Below, in pieces: positions 1-13,386 of a stretch of 64,000 nt of DNA. How positions within the stretch are numbered: position 1 is the first letter of the stretch; each line of letters begins with the position of its first letter. A program made the position numbers and the translations under genes. Below the pieces are notes generated by a model. That model made no database searches and had not been told where the DNA came from. It saw nothing but the letters and a program-made list of their open reading frames with translations. The stretch lies in assembly GCA_027596075.1 (NCBI GenBank), contig JADGJC010000005.1:124001-188000 (forward strand), read 5' to 3'. Source of the DNA: Rhizophlyctis rosea (Eukaryota; Chytridiomycota; Chytridiomycetes; Rhizophlyctidales; Rhizophlyctidaceae).

Positions 1-427
1 CCTGAACTGCCACGGCGCGGACATGTTCGAAGGTGTCCATTTCTTGACGAAAGTGAAGGATGTGAACTTGCTCGTGGCGGCAGTACTCTTGAAAGTCAGA
101 ATCTTGTTGAATTTGGAACGCAAGCAGTCGAATGGCGACCAGGACGAAGTTACTCCATCGACCACGTCCGGTGCCACCGCACCCCAAATCCACGTCGTTG
201 ACGACCAGCTTGACGCCCTTCTCAAAACCGTCAAACGCTCCAACAAGCACATGCTGAAGATGTTCCTCCATCCTGAAACGCACTTGAAGATGCACATCGA
301 CGGACCTCCCGCCGCTTCACCTCCTTACGGGAGCCTGCCGGAGGCGCAAGCAACACTTCAAAAGTGTTACGATGCCTGGATGGAGACGGATGGGGCAATG
401 GAGTGGATCAGGAAGAAGGTGGAATAG
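1..427 (+). CDS. 3' end of unrecognised protein gene (partial)
   Basis: The frame is open from base 2 and stops at 427, so the window cuts the 5' part of the gene. The visible segment is about 142 residues. It has a hydrophobic stretch (VNLLVAAVLLKVRILLNL) followed by a Ser/Thr/Pro linker and a helical C-terminus ending WIRKKVE. I do not recognise a family. It could be the C-terminal exon of a larger enzyme or scaffold protein. No intron is evident in this part. Confidence 0.55.
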   Translation, partial: LNCHGADMFEGVHFLTKVKDVNLLVAAVLLKVRILLNLERKQSNGDQDEVTPSTTSGATAPQIHVVDDQLDALLKTVKRSNKHMLKMFLHPETHLKMHIDGPPAASPPYGSLPEAQATLQKCYDAWMETDGAMEWIRKKVE

Positions 428-869
428 GGTAGATCATGGGCAAGAAACAATCAAGACGGCATAGCACAGGAGTAGAATAGACTCTTACAAATTGCAATCC
501 GAAGTCATCCAAAGGATGATCTTTCATTATAAGCTTTGTTCAAATCGTACATTCAAACTGTTCATGCAACTGTACTCGCATTGATGGTGGAGAGATATGT
601 TGTAAGGGATGTATACCCCAGCATTATGGTTGTTGTTTTCCCACTAGAACCCCTGAACGCGTCTGTTGATTTTGAAAGGACTGCAATTGTGGCTTCGGCC
701 TGACGCCGCATCGCTGAGCACGCCACACGTTGGCCCGACAATTGCGGACTTCTCCTCTCTTGATCCCAGTCACTTCTCACTCTCTGAAACCTGAAATTGA
801 AGTTCGTTCAGCTGCAGCTAGCAGTCTGTTTCGCTTTCCCACACCCGCTACCAGCTCGAACTCGCAGCA
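428..869. other. Intergenic, tandem genes
   Basis: About 440 bp between the partial gene and the PheRS alpha start. It holds the downstream flank of the first gene and the promoter of the next. I see no convincing TATA box, RNA gene or repeat. Short antisense ORFs here have no recognisable similarity. Confidence 0.5.
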
Positions 870-3044
870 ATGTCTGTCAAAGACGCATGCCAAACTTTGA
901 TACTCTCTTTGCTGGACAAGCAAGGGACCATCGAAAACTCGGCTGACGTGCAACACGAAGGAAAGGCTGTAGATCAGTCTGAGTTTCTCGGTGTTTTGAA
1001 GTCTTTGGAGAGCAAGGAGGTGCGTTAGTGGTGACTTCAGCTTCGTGTTGGAGCCTTGCCTTGTCCAGGTTCAGTCTTCTTACACTTTTTGGTTAGGTTA
1101 TCGAGTATGAGCCGCTTACAAAGGAAATTTGGGGTTTGACAGAGGAGGGAGAGTCTATTGTTGAGAAGGGCAGTCACGAAGTGTTGGTGTTCAACGCGGT
1201 ACCAACTGGCGATGAAGGGATTAGTGATGCGGACTTGAAGGTAAATTTGATTGAGCAACATGTTAGAGGTGTTGTGACCATTGACGTGTATCCTAGACTG
1301 CCGCTGGACCCGCGTTCGCCAATGGTAAAGGCGAAGCTTTCAAAAAGAAGTGGATCAAGAAGAACGCTGCGGGAAATTACATCCGAGCAGTGAGTTGACG
1401 CTGGAATGTTTAGATCATCGTACGGCGCCAATTGATGGTTTTGAAATAGGTTGAGAAGGTGGAGGACCAGACAAGGAACGACCTTCAAATTATCAAAGAT
1501 ACCGGAGCGCATTCGAACGCGGCTTTCTTGCAGAACGCCAAGAAGAGAAAGCATGTGATACCACGGTACGGTTTGGTCTGGTCACCTATGATAGAATGCG
1601 TCGCTGATGTTACAACCCCAGAAAAGTTACCACCTTCAAAGTACGGAAAGGCGCAAAATTCACCACGGAGATCGTTCAGGAGGCAACAGATATTACGTCA
1701 GAGATGCTAGCGAGGTACAGTAAAATGTGGTCGATCAGGTAGACCGCGTCTCACACCTCATCAATCAGTGGTGAATGGAAATCGGCTTCTTTCAAGACAT
1801 ACAACTTCAACGCTGAGGGAGTTCAACCATCTTCTGGCGCTCTTCACCCACTGATGAAGGTCCGGGAAGAATACCGTCAAATCTTCTTCGAACTCGGGTA
1901 CGTTAGATTGGTAGAAATTTTGGGTGCATCTATTGATTACTGACATGCACCACATTCAGTTTCTCCGAAATGCCCACACAAAAATACGTCGAATCATCCT
2001 TCTGGAACTTCGATGCACTTTTCCAACCACAACAACATCCCGCCCGTGACGCTCATGACACTTTCTTCCTTTCTGACCCTGCAACAAGTAGTAAATTGCC
2101 CGAGGATTACCTGCAAAAAGTGAAGACTGTACACTCTGTTGGGGGTTACGGATCTATTGGGTGCGTGGCGTGCAAAGTGTCGCTATGCAGATATCAAAAG
2201 CACTGATGATCTTCCAATTCCAGTTATGGGTATGACTGGAAGCGGGAAGAGTCTGAGAAGCTCGTGCTGAGAACACATACAACCGCTGTCAGTTCGTACA
2301 TGTTGTACCAGCTTGCGCAACAGGTGGGATATTGCGATGTGACGAAATTGAATTGCTCGGTGTAACTCACGCCTCAAAACAGGAGGAGTTCAAGCCGGTC
2401 AAATGGTTCTCAATCGACAAGGTGTTCCGTAACGAAACCTTGGACGCAACGCATCTTGCGGAGTTCCATCAAATTGAAGGTGTGGTGGCGGACCGTGGGT
2501 TGACTCTTGGCGATCTCATTGGCACGCTACACGGTTTCTTCAAGAAACTCGGTGAGTGCTTGTGAACACTACTCGATGTCAACATGGCATGGCTGACGGA
2601 GTGTGCACGTCATTAGGAATTGAGAAGCTACGTTTCAAGCCCGCATACAACCCGTACACGGAACCGAGTATGGAGATCTTCGCATGGCACGATGGTATGA
2701 TAGTTCATCACTACAGCTGTTTCGAACGGACATCATGCTCAATACACATTCCACAGGATTGAACAAGTGGGTAGAAATCGGCAACTCAGGAATGTTCCGG
2801 CCTGAGATGCTTCTGCCCATGGGTCTTCCATCCGACGTGTCCGTCATCGCATGGGGATTGTCGACGGAGCGCCCGACGATGATCAAGTATGGTATCAACA
2901 ACATTCGTGATCTTGTTGGACATAAGTGTGATTTGGCCATGATCAATAAGAATCCTATTTGCCGGTGAGTTGGTTGTGCTCAGTCATATGATTTTCGCTG
3001 TTGATGTTTAAATGATTGTTTCTTCTAGGTTGGATAAGGATTAG
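870..3044 (+). CDS. FRS2: Phenylalanyl-tRNA synthetase alpha subunit, cytosolic (multi-exon)
   Basis: Alpha chain of the alpha2-beta2 cytosolic PheRS, which charges tRNA-Phe. Exon 1 runs 870-1019 ([10 protein letters not shown]...), then GT-AG introns split the gene into about eight exons. The family core is clear: the segment [20 protein letters not shown] near 1970, followed by [12 protein letters not shown], is the motif 2 region of eukaryotic and archaeal PheRS alpha. Later exons carry [30 protein letters not shown] (the aminoacylation core) and [16 protein letters not shown]. The last exon is tiny: after an intron at 2965-3028 only LDKD and the stop remain. ATG 870 is the only good start before the N-terminal DNA/tRNA-binding winged-helix region. 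The beta subunit gene is not in the window. Confidence 0.93.
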
Positions 3045-3726
3045 TGCAGATAATGTAGATATAGTTGGTTTTCCGTTTAGCGGCAGATAGAAGTATTTAG
3101 AACCTTCTTTTGATTAGTTGATTGTATGAACTATCATACATTGGACAAAGATTTGACTGTCTTTGAGCCTTCTTCATACGCGAATTCAGCGTTCACCATG
3201 CGTCCAAACTCTTTCACTTAGGATGTTTCGAATCATCTTCCTCAGCGTACCTTTGAGCTTCCCACAAAGTCGGTAATAGGTAAGATTAATTTTGGATGAA
3301 AGAAACTGAAAAGACCCTGAAGGTGGAGAACTGTTTATCAACAACGCCGCCACGTGGCCATCCAGTCACACCGCCACCCGTAGTCATTTGGCACGTCCAA
3401 GGGCCCAGACACGTGGGAACCAAGAACCTCCCACGTGGCGGCAATCAATGCGAAATCAGGCTCGCCTAACCATTGCTTCTTTTGTCGCAGGGTCCGCTCC
3501 CTTGAATTCTGGCAGCCTTCGGTTATATGGGCCTCTCATGATATACTCCTTGTCGCGCAAATAAAACCTCACAGCATTTGCTGTTCACTTCTTATACTGG
3601 AGGAGGCCATACGCGTCCCCCAGTGTGTGCGTACGTAGGATCATCATAATCCTAGACCCCTTCCAAAAAGAATCTCACGCGCATTGTTGGTCCTCGATAC
3701 AGGCAAAAGACTCAAGAATATTCAAA
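3045..3726. other. Intergenic, upstream of hydrolase gene
   Basis: About 680 bp between PheRS alpha and the hydrolase. The first part is AT-rich downstream flank. The second part contains three CACGTG palindromes, annotated separately. No further gene is supported. Confidence 0.5.
3351..3437. promoter_or_regulatory. Cluster of three CACGTG E-boxes
   Basis: CACGTG occurs at 3351-3356, 3410-3415 and 3432-3437, the first and third embedded in CCACGTGGC. This hexamer is the site of fungal bHLH factors of the Pho4/Cbf1/SREBP type. Three copies in 87 bp about 290 bp upstream of the hydrolase ATG suggest a regulated promoter. The regulator is not identifiable from sequence. Confidence 0.5.
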
Positions 3727-5285
3727 ATGAAACCATCACCATCCTTCATCGCCGCCAAGTGTCGCGTCGGCACATCGAGGAAGAGTACGGCGGATTTGTA
3801 TTACGAGCTTCATGGGAGTGGGAAGCGGAAGGTTTTGTTTGTTACGGTATGTAGGTCCCCATCTGTGCCGGGGACCGACGCGCTTCTTTGTTTACAATTT
3901 CACTTCACGATGTTTACCGTTTGAATGTTTTTGAAGGGATGGGCAGGATCGTGTGAGAATTGGCATTTTCAGGTAAGCCTTTTGCCTTTCGAACGTTGTT
4001 GGAAGTAAGCATGTTCGGATGATGGTGGTGGCAAAATGCCCCCTGCATTGATGCTCATTCTCATGGTTATGTGCCAGACACAATACTTCGCACGTAAATC
4101 CGATTACCAAGTATGCGTGTATGAGAACCGCGGGTCTGGCCACTCGAGTGCTCCTATGCGTCGTTACAGGTAATGTTGGATCATCTGAAAGCGTTTCATG
4201 GTGTTGACTTTGCAATGATGACTGATCTGTCTGACAATCTGTAGGATGTCAGACATGGCGCAAGACGCCAATGACCTTCTCCGGCATTTGGGTTGGAGTC
4301 GAGTACATGTTGTTGGTGCTTCCATGGGTAGGGATGCTGTTCTTTGTGGTCGTTCCTTGACCGCGGTTTGACTCATCAGTGCCTACACCCCAGGCGGCAT
4401 GATAGCCCAAGAATTCGCCCTCCACTACCCACACCGTCTAAAAAGTCTCTGCCTAGCATCCACACAAGCTCAACGTTGCTTACCACCCGTGGGTTGCCCC
4501 CTCCCTTCCCCACCCACCCCCTCCCACTAACCCAAACATTCGCAGACCGAATTCCTCCCCCACCTCCTCCTAACCCTCCTCCGGATCTCCATCAGCAAAG
4601 GAGACGATATCGCTAAATTGGTGCCGTCGTTGTTGTATAGTAGTGAGTGGTTGAGTGCGCCTGCTCTGGAGACGGCGAGGAAGTTGAGGGAGGTGGGACA
4701 GTTTAAGGGGGAGTTGATTGTTGGGATGGGTGGTGGTGGTGGAGTGGGTGGAACGGTGGAGGGTGATTTGACAAATTTGGAGGTTATGTTGAAGGTAAGG
4801 AAAGCCGGTCAAGTGTGCGCTCTCCTTATTGCACACCTCCTCTAACTTTTACATGACACATCGCACATCATTACATTAAACACCAGTTCCACAAAACCCG
4901 CCTCACAACCCGCCCCCCACAACGCATCACCGCCGCCATGGCTCAACTATGGGGTATAATCCGTCACCACATCCCCGCGTCCCGCCTCCACCTCCTCTCG
5001 CAAGCTCTCTCCTCCCACAACATACCAACAACAATAGCACATGGCACAGCAGATAAGCTTATTCACACCGACTCGGCGCGTGCGTTGGCTGAGGCGGTGG
5101 GGGGAAGACTGGTGCTGTTTGGGGGAATTGGGCATTCGTTGAATCATGAGGATCCGGTGGGATTTAATGGGTTGTTGGAGGAGGGGTTTGAGAGGGGGGA
5201 GATTGGGAGGGGTGTGGAGGTTGATGGAGTGGGGAGCGATGGGAAGGAGCAAAGGGTGTGGAGTTTAGATGGACAGGTTCTATGA
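3727..5285 (+). CDS. Alpha/beta hydrolase (enol-lactonase-like), multi-exon
   Basis: Serine hydrolase of the alpha/beta fold, similar in layout to 3-oxoadipate enol-lactonases and epoxide hydrolase relatives; the substrate is unknown. Exon 1 (3727-3849 region) encodes MKPSPSFIAAKCRV... up to KRKVLFVT. Small exons then give GWAGSCENWHFQ (oxyanion region), VYENRGSGHS, and MSDMAQDANDLLRHLGWSRVHVVG. The nucleophile elbow GASMGG is split by an intron near 4329-4394. The catalytic acid is probably the Asp of HGTADKLIH and the His is in GIGHSLNHE in the last exon. At least five introns of usual fungal length are needed. The C-terminal tail after the His is Gly-rich and acidic. Start at ATG 3727 is the first in-frame Met. 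Confidence 0.82.
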
Positions 5286-5516
5286 ATCAACGGAACCAGC
5301 CGCTACAACGGTGGGGTGATATTATCTCATTTTTCTTGTGCACGTCCAACCGTTTTGTACCATAATACCATGTAGCACTTAAGGAAAACTGTCTTGGGAG
5401 AATGTCTTGACGCCAGGGAAACCATCACATTATGTACAAATCTGGCCATCCACCCAAAAAATCTCGAGAACTACTCGAAAAGAACCCCCAATGTAATTGA
5501 GGAAGAAAAGACTTAT
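5286..5516. other. Convergent 3' flank
   Basis: Short gap between two convergent genes. Nothing beyond shared 3' flanking sequence is visible. Confidence 0.4.
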
Positions 5517-7466
5517 CTACAACCTCCGCAGTGGCACACCCTCATCCTCCCGTTCCTCCTCTCCCAACTGGAACAATAACGTCGTATCCTTCCGGGATCC
5601 ATTCTCCCCACTCTCACCATTTCGCCCCCCATGCCTCCCAACACCATCCCCCATCTCCTCCTCCAACATCGTCTCCCCATCCAGACCATCCTCCTCCTCC
5701 TCCCCATCTCCATCCCCATTCAATGAAGCATACTTCCCCCTCCTCCCCACACCCCCCTCCTCCCCCCCACTCGCCTTCCCCCCAACAACAACCCTAACAA
5801 CCGCCAAAAGCCCCAATACATAGCCCACAACCCCAAATGCAATCGCTACCCCAACGGCAGAATACGACACCGGATCAATATGTGCTGATTCAGCCCACAT
5901 TACTGCTGTTGAGTTTCCGGACATGAATAGCACGCCAGAGAGGATTAGGAATAGGCCCGTGGGGAGATGGAGGGATGTGGGTGTTGCGGCGTGGTTTTGG
6001 AGGGTCCGTGCGTCCTCTGTGTCGCCATTATCGTCTTTTCCATCTCTACCAACTCCACCATCTCTCCTCCTTCCATACGTGAGGTACAAATCCCAAACCC
6101 TCAACAACCCACTCACAACAAGCGCCCCACCGAAAAAGCAATGCACTGTACTCGAAAATACTGAATGCTGCGCATGCATTGCCATCTGCACACCTGTGAA
6201 GACAATCACAAGTGCCGGGATGATGTTTAGGGTTGATTTCGCATAGGGTGGGTAGAATGTCAGGAGGAGGGAGAGGAGGCCAGCGCTGAGCCAGAGGATG
6301 CCGGAGGAGGTGTGCTGCATGTCGGTGTGGTTCCAGGGTGTGCCTGGGCGGTGTTCGAAGAAGGCGTTTATGAACTGTTTTTGTGTGGGTGTGGTTAGAG
6401 GTGATGTGGGAGTGGGTGAGAATTGATGATGTATAGAGTACTGTTACTTACGCCCCAGAGAGTTATGAGGATGGAATCGAAGACGTCCATTCTGAAGGGT
6501 AGACGGATGGCGCCGTAGTGTCTTAGGACAGTTACGCTTCCGTAGTATACGAAGAAGCTGCCCATGATGAAATGGGCTACGCCTGTCCGGGATGCGTGCA
6601 AGTCAGCATGGAGGTCTCTGCATAATAAGCTTCCGGGCTGCTTACAATTGATGACCTCATCCCCACCACATGTTCGTGTTAGAGCAATCAGGCCGAATAT
6701 GGCCTGTATGTATGGCAGCAGAACGAAGGACCAGCCAGTGATGACATGGGCTGGGCGGAGAATGCGTGAGCGGATAGATCTTAAGAATTGTAAGATTTTG
6801 GAAGATGATGATGCTGCAAGTGAGATGAATGTCAATATGCAGCCCATTCAAATCCCAGCCGACCACCATGCCGCCAATTCAACAAAATCCCACCCACAAA
6901 ATACCAACCATCACTCCCCCCCTTCGTCAACTTCAACATAACACCCAACCCAACCTGCATGATCAAAATCCACAACATGAACCCCTGGAACCTCTTATGC
7001 GGATTATGCGGAAAGTACTTTGTCCGATTCCTATGACCCATGATGAACGCGACGCCCGCAACGAGGGAGCCCACTATTTGCGTGGGTGAGTGTTTTTTGG
7101 ACTTCGCGAGGGCAAAAAGGAAGCCTAGGGGGAAGATTACGCCGTATGCGAGGAGCATGAGGGTTATGTGGGTTATTAGGTACGGGTCCCATGGCATCGT
7201 GGATAGCTCGGCGTCAGTTGGGTAGGGTGTTGAGGAGGAGTCGTGGGGGAGGCGGGCGTGGAGCATGGTTTTGGGGTGGTCTAGGAGGAAGTCTGGGAAT
7301 GGGAATGGATGGCACTCTGTGGGAAAGGGTATGCTAACTACCACTACCTCTACATCAAAACGTCAATTTGGACGATTATCACACACACAGGGAATGTAAA
7401 TAAACAAAAGGCAAGGCCTGCAAGGGGTTGGCGCGCAATGCGGAAGGTGTGCGGCGAATTCCACAT
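5517..7466 (-). CDS. YTP1: Ytp1/DUF2427-family multi-pass membrane protein
   Basis: Fungus-specific integral membrane protein of unknown function. The N-terminal part (about 7333-6850) has the DUF2427-type helices (ITHITLMLLAYGVIFPLGFLFALAKSK and a GHRNRTKYFPHNPHKRFQG loop). The next exon carries ITGWSFVLLPYIQAIFGL and a CGG/C cysteine pair. The C-terminal exon holds the Ytp1 signature: NHTDMQHTSSGILWLSAG followed by helices LNIIPALVIVFTG and further. The tail is a Gly/Glu/Arg-rich cytosolic segment. No in-frame ATG exists upstream of the first long exon. I infer a 5' exon at ATG 7466 (MWNSPHTFRIARQPLAG..., signal-peptide-like) joined across an intron of about 50 nt ending near 7334. The alternative start is ATG 7266. 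The 5' exon is less certain than the rest. Confidence 0.78.
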
Positions 7467-8036
7467 TCAGGGTCCGCGCCGTCGGACCCAGGGGTTGACA
7501 GTAATCCGCCATTTCGGATTGTCTGGTAAGCAGCCACATGTGAGCCACGTGAGCCACACTCCAGATCACCCAAAGTGGATGAGCCATGACCAATCATTCT
7601 GGTGGCTTGAAATGGGGCAGTCATTGGGATCACAAATCGCGCATTGAATCTCATTGATTAGATCCGCTCCCCAATGTGTGTAACCCCCCCCCCCAAAAAA
7701 TCTGCCTGTGGCCCGTGGCATGGCCGCCACTGCCGTTCCCGGCCGAGAATTTTCGGAGGGTCACCGCAGAAGTATTTTTGGGGGATCGCGTTTCGCATTC
7801 GGATTTTCTGCCACCTGGATTAGTTTTAACCTGTTCAGGGTCGTCAACTTTTTCTAGTTTTTGAGGTCAGGTGTCCAGTAAAGAGATCTTCCGCCTTGCA
7901 TACCCCACAGGTAACGTATATAAGAATACCCGTACCCTCGGCCCGTCCGCGCTTTGTGTTCCTAGCTCATACCCCTTGCGTCTGGCTTACTTTTCATACC
8001 CACGTTATTCCAACTACAGTTCACACATCACACACA
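7467..8036. other. Divergent promoter region with poly-C run
   Basis: About 570 bp between the divergently transcribed Ytp1-like and PDX1 genes. It contains one CACGTG at about 7548, a run of 13 C followed by A at about 7685-7704, and a TATA box for PDX1. No other gene is supported. Confidence 0.5.
7917..7924 (+). promoter_or_regulatory. TATA box of PDX1
   Basis: TATATAAG lies 113 bp upstream of the PDX1 ATG in an otherwise non-repetitive promoter. This matches the TATA consensus and a usual fungal spacing. Assignment rests on position and sequence only. Confidence 0.55.
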
Positions 8037-9118
8037 ATGACCTTCAACACTCCCTCTAACCTCGTGCCCACCAACGGCGCCTCATCGAATGAGATTGGTT
8101 CTAAGAACGACTTTGTCGTCAAGGCCGGTCTTGCGCAGAACTTGAAGGTAAACCTCAGACCATTAACAATGGTTATCAATTAATGCGGCCGGATCAGAAC
8201 TCAACAATCCACTCATAACAGGGAGGTGTGATCATGGACGTAGTAAACGCAGAACAAGCCCGCATCGCCGAAGAAGCCGGCGCATGCGCCGTCATGGCCC
8301 TCGAACGCGTCCCCGCCGACATCCGCAAAGACGGCGGCGTAGCCCGCATGTCCGACCCCCGCATGATCAAAGAAATCATCGCAGCCGTTACCATCCCCGT
8401 CATGGCTAAAGTCCGTATCGGCCACATTGTCGAAGCACAAATCATCCAGCACTTGGGCGTTGACTACATTGACGAGTCGGAGGTCCTTACACCCGCGGAT
8501 GAGCAACACCACATTAATAAGAATGGATACAAGGTACCATTCGTGTGTGGCGCGAAGAACTTGGGGGAGGCGTTGAGGAGGATTAATGAGGGTGCGGCGA
8601 TGATTCGGACAAAGGGTGAGGCTGGGACGGGGAATGTGGTGAATGCTGTTACGCACGCAAGGACGATGATGAGCGAGATCAGGAAGGTGCAGAACATGGC
8701 TGAGGAGGAGGTATGTTTCATCTTGAATGCTATATGACATGCGTGCGCACAATTCAAATCTCCAATTCCTACCCAGCTCTACGCCTACGCAAAAGACATC
8801 CAAGCCCCCTACCACCTAGTCAAAGAAACCGCCCGCCTAGGCCGTCTCCCCGTCGTAAACTTCGCCGCCGGAGGCGTCGCAACCCCGGCCGACGCAGCCC
8901 TCATGATGCAACTCGGGATGGACGGCGTCTTTGTAGGGTCCGGTATCTTCAAGAGCGGCGACCCGGCCAAGCGGGCGCGTGCTATTGTGCAGGCTGTGAC
9001 GCATTACAACGACCCGGCGGTGTTGGCGGATGTGTCGACGGATTTGGGGGAGGCGATGGTGGGGATTAACTGTGATAAGTTGCCGGAGGGTGAGAAGTAT
9101 GAGAATCGGGGTTGGTAG
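8037..9118 (+). CDS. PDX1: Pyridoxal 5'-phosphate synthase subunit PDX1/SNZ
   Basis: Lyase subunit of DXP-independent vitamin B6 synthesis; it condenses ribose 5-phosphate, glyceraldehyde 3-phosphate and ammonia delivered by the glutaminase PDX2/SNO. Three exons: 8037-8147, 8222-8710, 8777-9118. Conserved features: [19 protein letters not shown] with the early catalytic Asp, [19 protein letters not shown], the Schiff-base Lys in [10 protein letters not shown], and the second Lys in [12 protein letters not shown]. Downstream are the phosphate-binding [14 protein letters not shown] and FVGSGIFKS. Length about 313 residues is normal for the family, and all key residues are present. The PDX2 partner is not in the window. 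Exon 1 ends exactly at the codon before the conserved GGVIMDV, which supports the splice sites. Confidence 0.96.
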
Positions 9119-9865
9119 ATTGGGCGATGCCCGGTGGGTGGGGAGATTTGTGGGGAACGGTGCGAGTTTAGAGGAGTGATAAATAGTTTACGGGGTTTTT
9201 TTTAATAAGCTACATCTGTATCTTTCTTCATGTCTTTCGTTGTAAATTTTAAACACGGTCTTTTGGTCTACAATCTTTTTTTCGTTCCCAAGTCTTGGTG
9301 GTTCTGATCTTTGGGTGGACTGTGGACATTAAGTTTTGCGTCATACCATGAGTTTTGAGGTGGCGCCGTCTATAATGATGCGCGAAGAACGTCGGGCGCA
9401 CACTGACAATAGATACACATTCGCTTTGCATGGGTAATCAAGGCAACTGCTTCTCCCTTTGTTTACTATCAATGTTCCACGGTGTTTACGTAAAGAAAAC
9501 AAAAACATCCACCGCAAGGATTTGCAATGAATTATGCGGCGGCGATATGATCTATTTTTGGAACATTACGCCTATAATATGTCAGTAAGCCGCAAATGAC
9601 GAAATTGAACAAGTTCGATAAAGATCATAAAAACGATAAGTAGTGGGAAGTGTCCCTGCATTGGTACGGTTTCAATCAGACATATCTGCGAGTTTCAGTG
9701 CTGGTTCACCCAACATATTCAAAATTTTCTAGTCAGTGCCGGTCACTTGAAGACGATATCTCTTCACTTACGGGAAACCGAAAGGATCAATTTTTGAATT
9801 ACCCCACGCATATTCTGCAACCAAATCACCTCACCCTCCAAACCATCGCTCCAAAAGAACCAAAC
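9119..9865. other. Intergenic
   Basis: About 750 bp of AT-rich sequence including the PDX1 3' flank with a T9 run at about 9197-9205. I see no RNA gene, repeat or supported ORF. Confidence 0.4.
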
Positions 9866-10231
9866 ATGCCATTCTCAACACGTCAACCGACCCCAACATC
9901 CCGCCCATTGACGTCCACCACACCCACGTCTTCATCACCCTCACCATCCACATCACAATCCACACAACCAACACGCACCGAATCCCGTCCACCACGGATA
10001 TTCAGACGGAGGAACGCCTTGACGGGTCCAGACGAAGCGTTGATTCAATTCCGCGAAGCTATGGCTTCATTGACTGGCGGTGTGGAGAGACGGGTTGACG
10101 GTGGGGGGAGGAGGAGGAGGAATGCGGTTGTAGGACCGGATGAGGCGTTGATTCGGTTGAGGGAGATGTGGGCTTTTGCTGGTGCTGGCATGGGGGGTGG
10201 TGTGGAGGGGAGTAGTGGTGAGGGGCGGTAG
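9866..10231 (+). CDS. Small Ser/Thr/Pro-rich protein with duplicated GPDEALI motif
   Basis: Candidate single-exon gene of 121 residues starting at the first ATG of the open frame. Residues 1-45 are a Ser/Thr/Pro-rich stretch. Then a motif occurs twice: RRRNALTGPDEALIQFREAM and RRRNAVVGPDEALIRLREMW, each followed by a Gly-rich segment ending in GGVE. The duplication at protein level, with different third bases, suggests selection on the protein. I do not recognise the family. It could be an unannotated small gene or a chance ORF; the repeat favours the former. Confidence 0.45.
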   Translation: MPFSTRQPTPTSRPLTSTTPTSSSPSPSTSQSTQPTRTESRPPRIFRRRNALTGPDEALIQFREAMASLTGGVERRVDGGGRRRRNAVVGPDEALIRLREMWAFAGAGMGGGVEGSSGEGR

Positions 10232-11384
10232 GGGTGGTGGGGGTTGGTGATGGGATTTGGTGATGGGCATTGCTGGTCAATGTCGTTGTAAATATATTGT
10301 AAATCGGACATATATGTTGACTGAAAAATATTCAATTCCTCTCCACACCTCTTATGCGCTGGATGTTCAACTGGCTCTGTTTCCGAGGACATATTCCGCA
10401 TCGTGGACTGATTTGACCAATGAGTGGTCAAGCCAGTGGTATGCAGTGAAGACAAAGTGCAACCCATGCTTTCGCCGTGTGATGTTTCTTGTGGCAGTCC
10501 TCCGGAGAGGTTTACGCACTACCAGATTTGACTAGCTGAATGCGGCGTCTCACCCAGCAAACTTCACGCCGAACAGGTTTGCTCATGCACCATATCGAAT
10601 GTGTGTTGAACTGGGACTTTATGATAAGTCGCGAGATTTTCCACTACCTGTGATTCTACCATTGTCCACAAGCTCCACATTTACAAGAAATTGGTTTCTC
10701 ATGTCGAGGAAAGTCCTTTATGTAACAGTTGGGTTACGTCTTGCTTCACCAGACATGAGTGACAAGGCGTGGATGCTCGGTACCCTCACTTGTGGCAGTC
10801 GGTTCGGACAGATTTACCCACCATTGTTGAACAATACAATGGACCCTCGTGAAAATGTGTTATGTAAGCCACGGCAGAAAAAGTTGTTGTGTGAGGGGAA
10901 GTGAGTCCCATTTGTGTGGCCGCCCTGACTGAGTAAAGTGACACAGACGGGCGCTGGTTGGTGGGACATTGAGCGTGGCTGGGTGGCTTGCACCAGTTCG
11001 GGTGGTGGGGAAAGTCGAGGCCGGACTTTTGGATCCATTGGCACGTGATGGTGTGTATTGGCTGGTCCGAGAAACGGGGGCAATGCCAGTGGTGCCGGTG
11101 TCACAGTGTTCAAAAGTGTGAAGGCACTGCAAGGCACTGCAAGTGTGAGTTGGCACCCCCACCACTCAATCCCAATTTTGATCATCTCCACCATCGCACG
11201 GAGAGAGAACTCCAAAAAAACTCACTTGCAAAGTAAACAAATCCAAATTGGGCGGGCCACTTGGACAACCCGCAAAGTTTCAACCCTCTCTGTTCCTTCT
11301 CTTCCCACCCATCCGCACTCACCTCCATCACATCCTCACCTCCTTCCCTCCGTCCTCTACCACCCGCACCCTAACACACGCACA
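10232..11384. other. Intergenic, upstream of DAHP synthase
   Basis: About 1.15 kb. It contains a short direct repeat CAAGGCACTG at about 11120-11140 and a CACGTG at about 11043. The last 100 bp are pyrimidine-rich, as is usual just upstream of strongly expressed fungal genes. No gene is supported. Confidence 0.4.
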
Positions 11385-12959
<1,575 letters not shown>

Positions 12960-13386
12960 TAGAGGGTTGCTTGTGACGTGGAATGGAGATGGGTAGATTT
13001 TTTTAGTGCATTTTTTTATTTTTATGAAATATATATGTAGGGCACGGTCCTTTGTTGTTTTTGGTATCCCTTTTCTATCCCACTATCGTTTTGGTCCCCT
13101 CCTTTTTTAACTGTTTTATATCGTTTCGGGAGTTCGTTTTTCGCTATGAAAGGGGTGTGGAGCATTGGTCTCTTACACTCCTTGTAGTTGTAGTTCAGTA
13201 GTCTTTATTCAATCTGCAATAGACGAGTGTTTTGATGTTTGTGCTGATGAAGTTTACGCATTGAACTGGGTCATAGGGGGTCCAGTGGTTTCTGCTTCGA
13301 ATCATTATGCAAAGGTGTATGTGTATGGTTTTGGTTGTATTTACAATGATTGCTCATGCGGATCATCACAATCAAATGTACTGGAA
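12960..13386. other. Convergent 3' flank
   Basis: About 430 bp between convergent DAHP synthase and cyclin L. T-rich 3' flank with ATATATATG near 13030. A short plus-strand ORF here is antisense to the cyclin C-terminus and is not supported. Confidence 0.4.
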
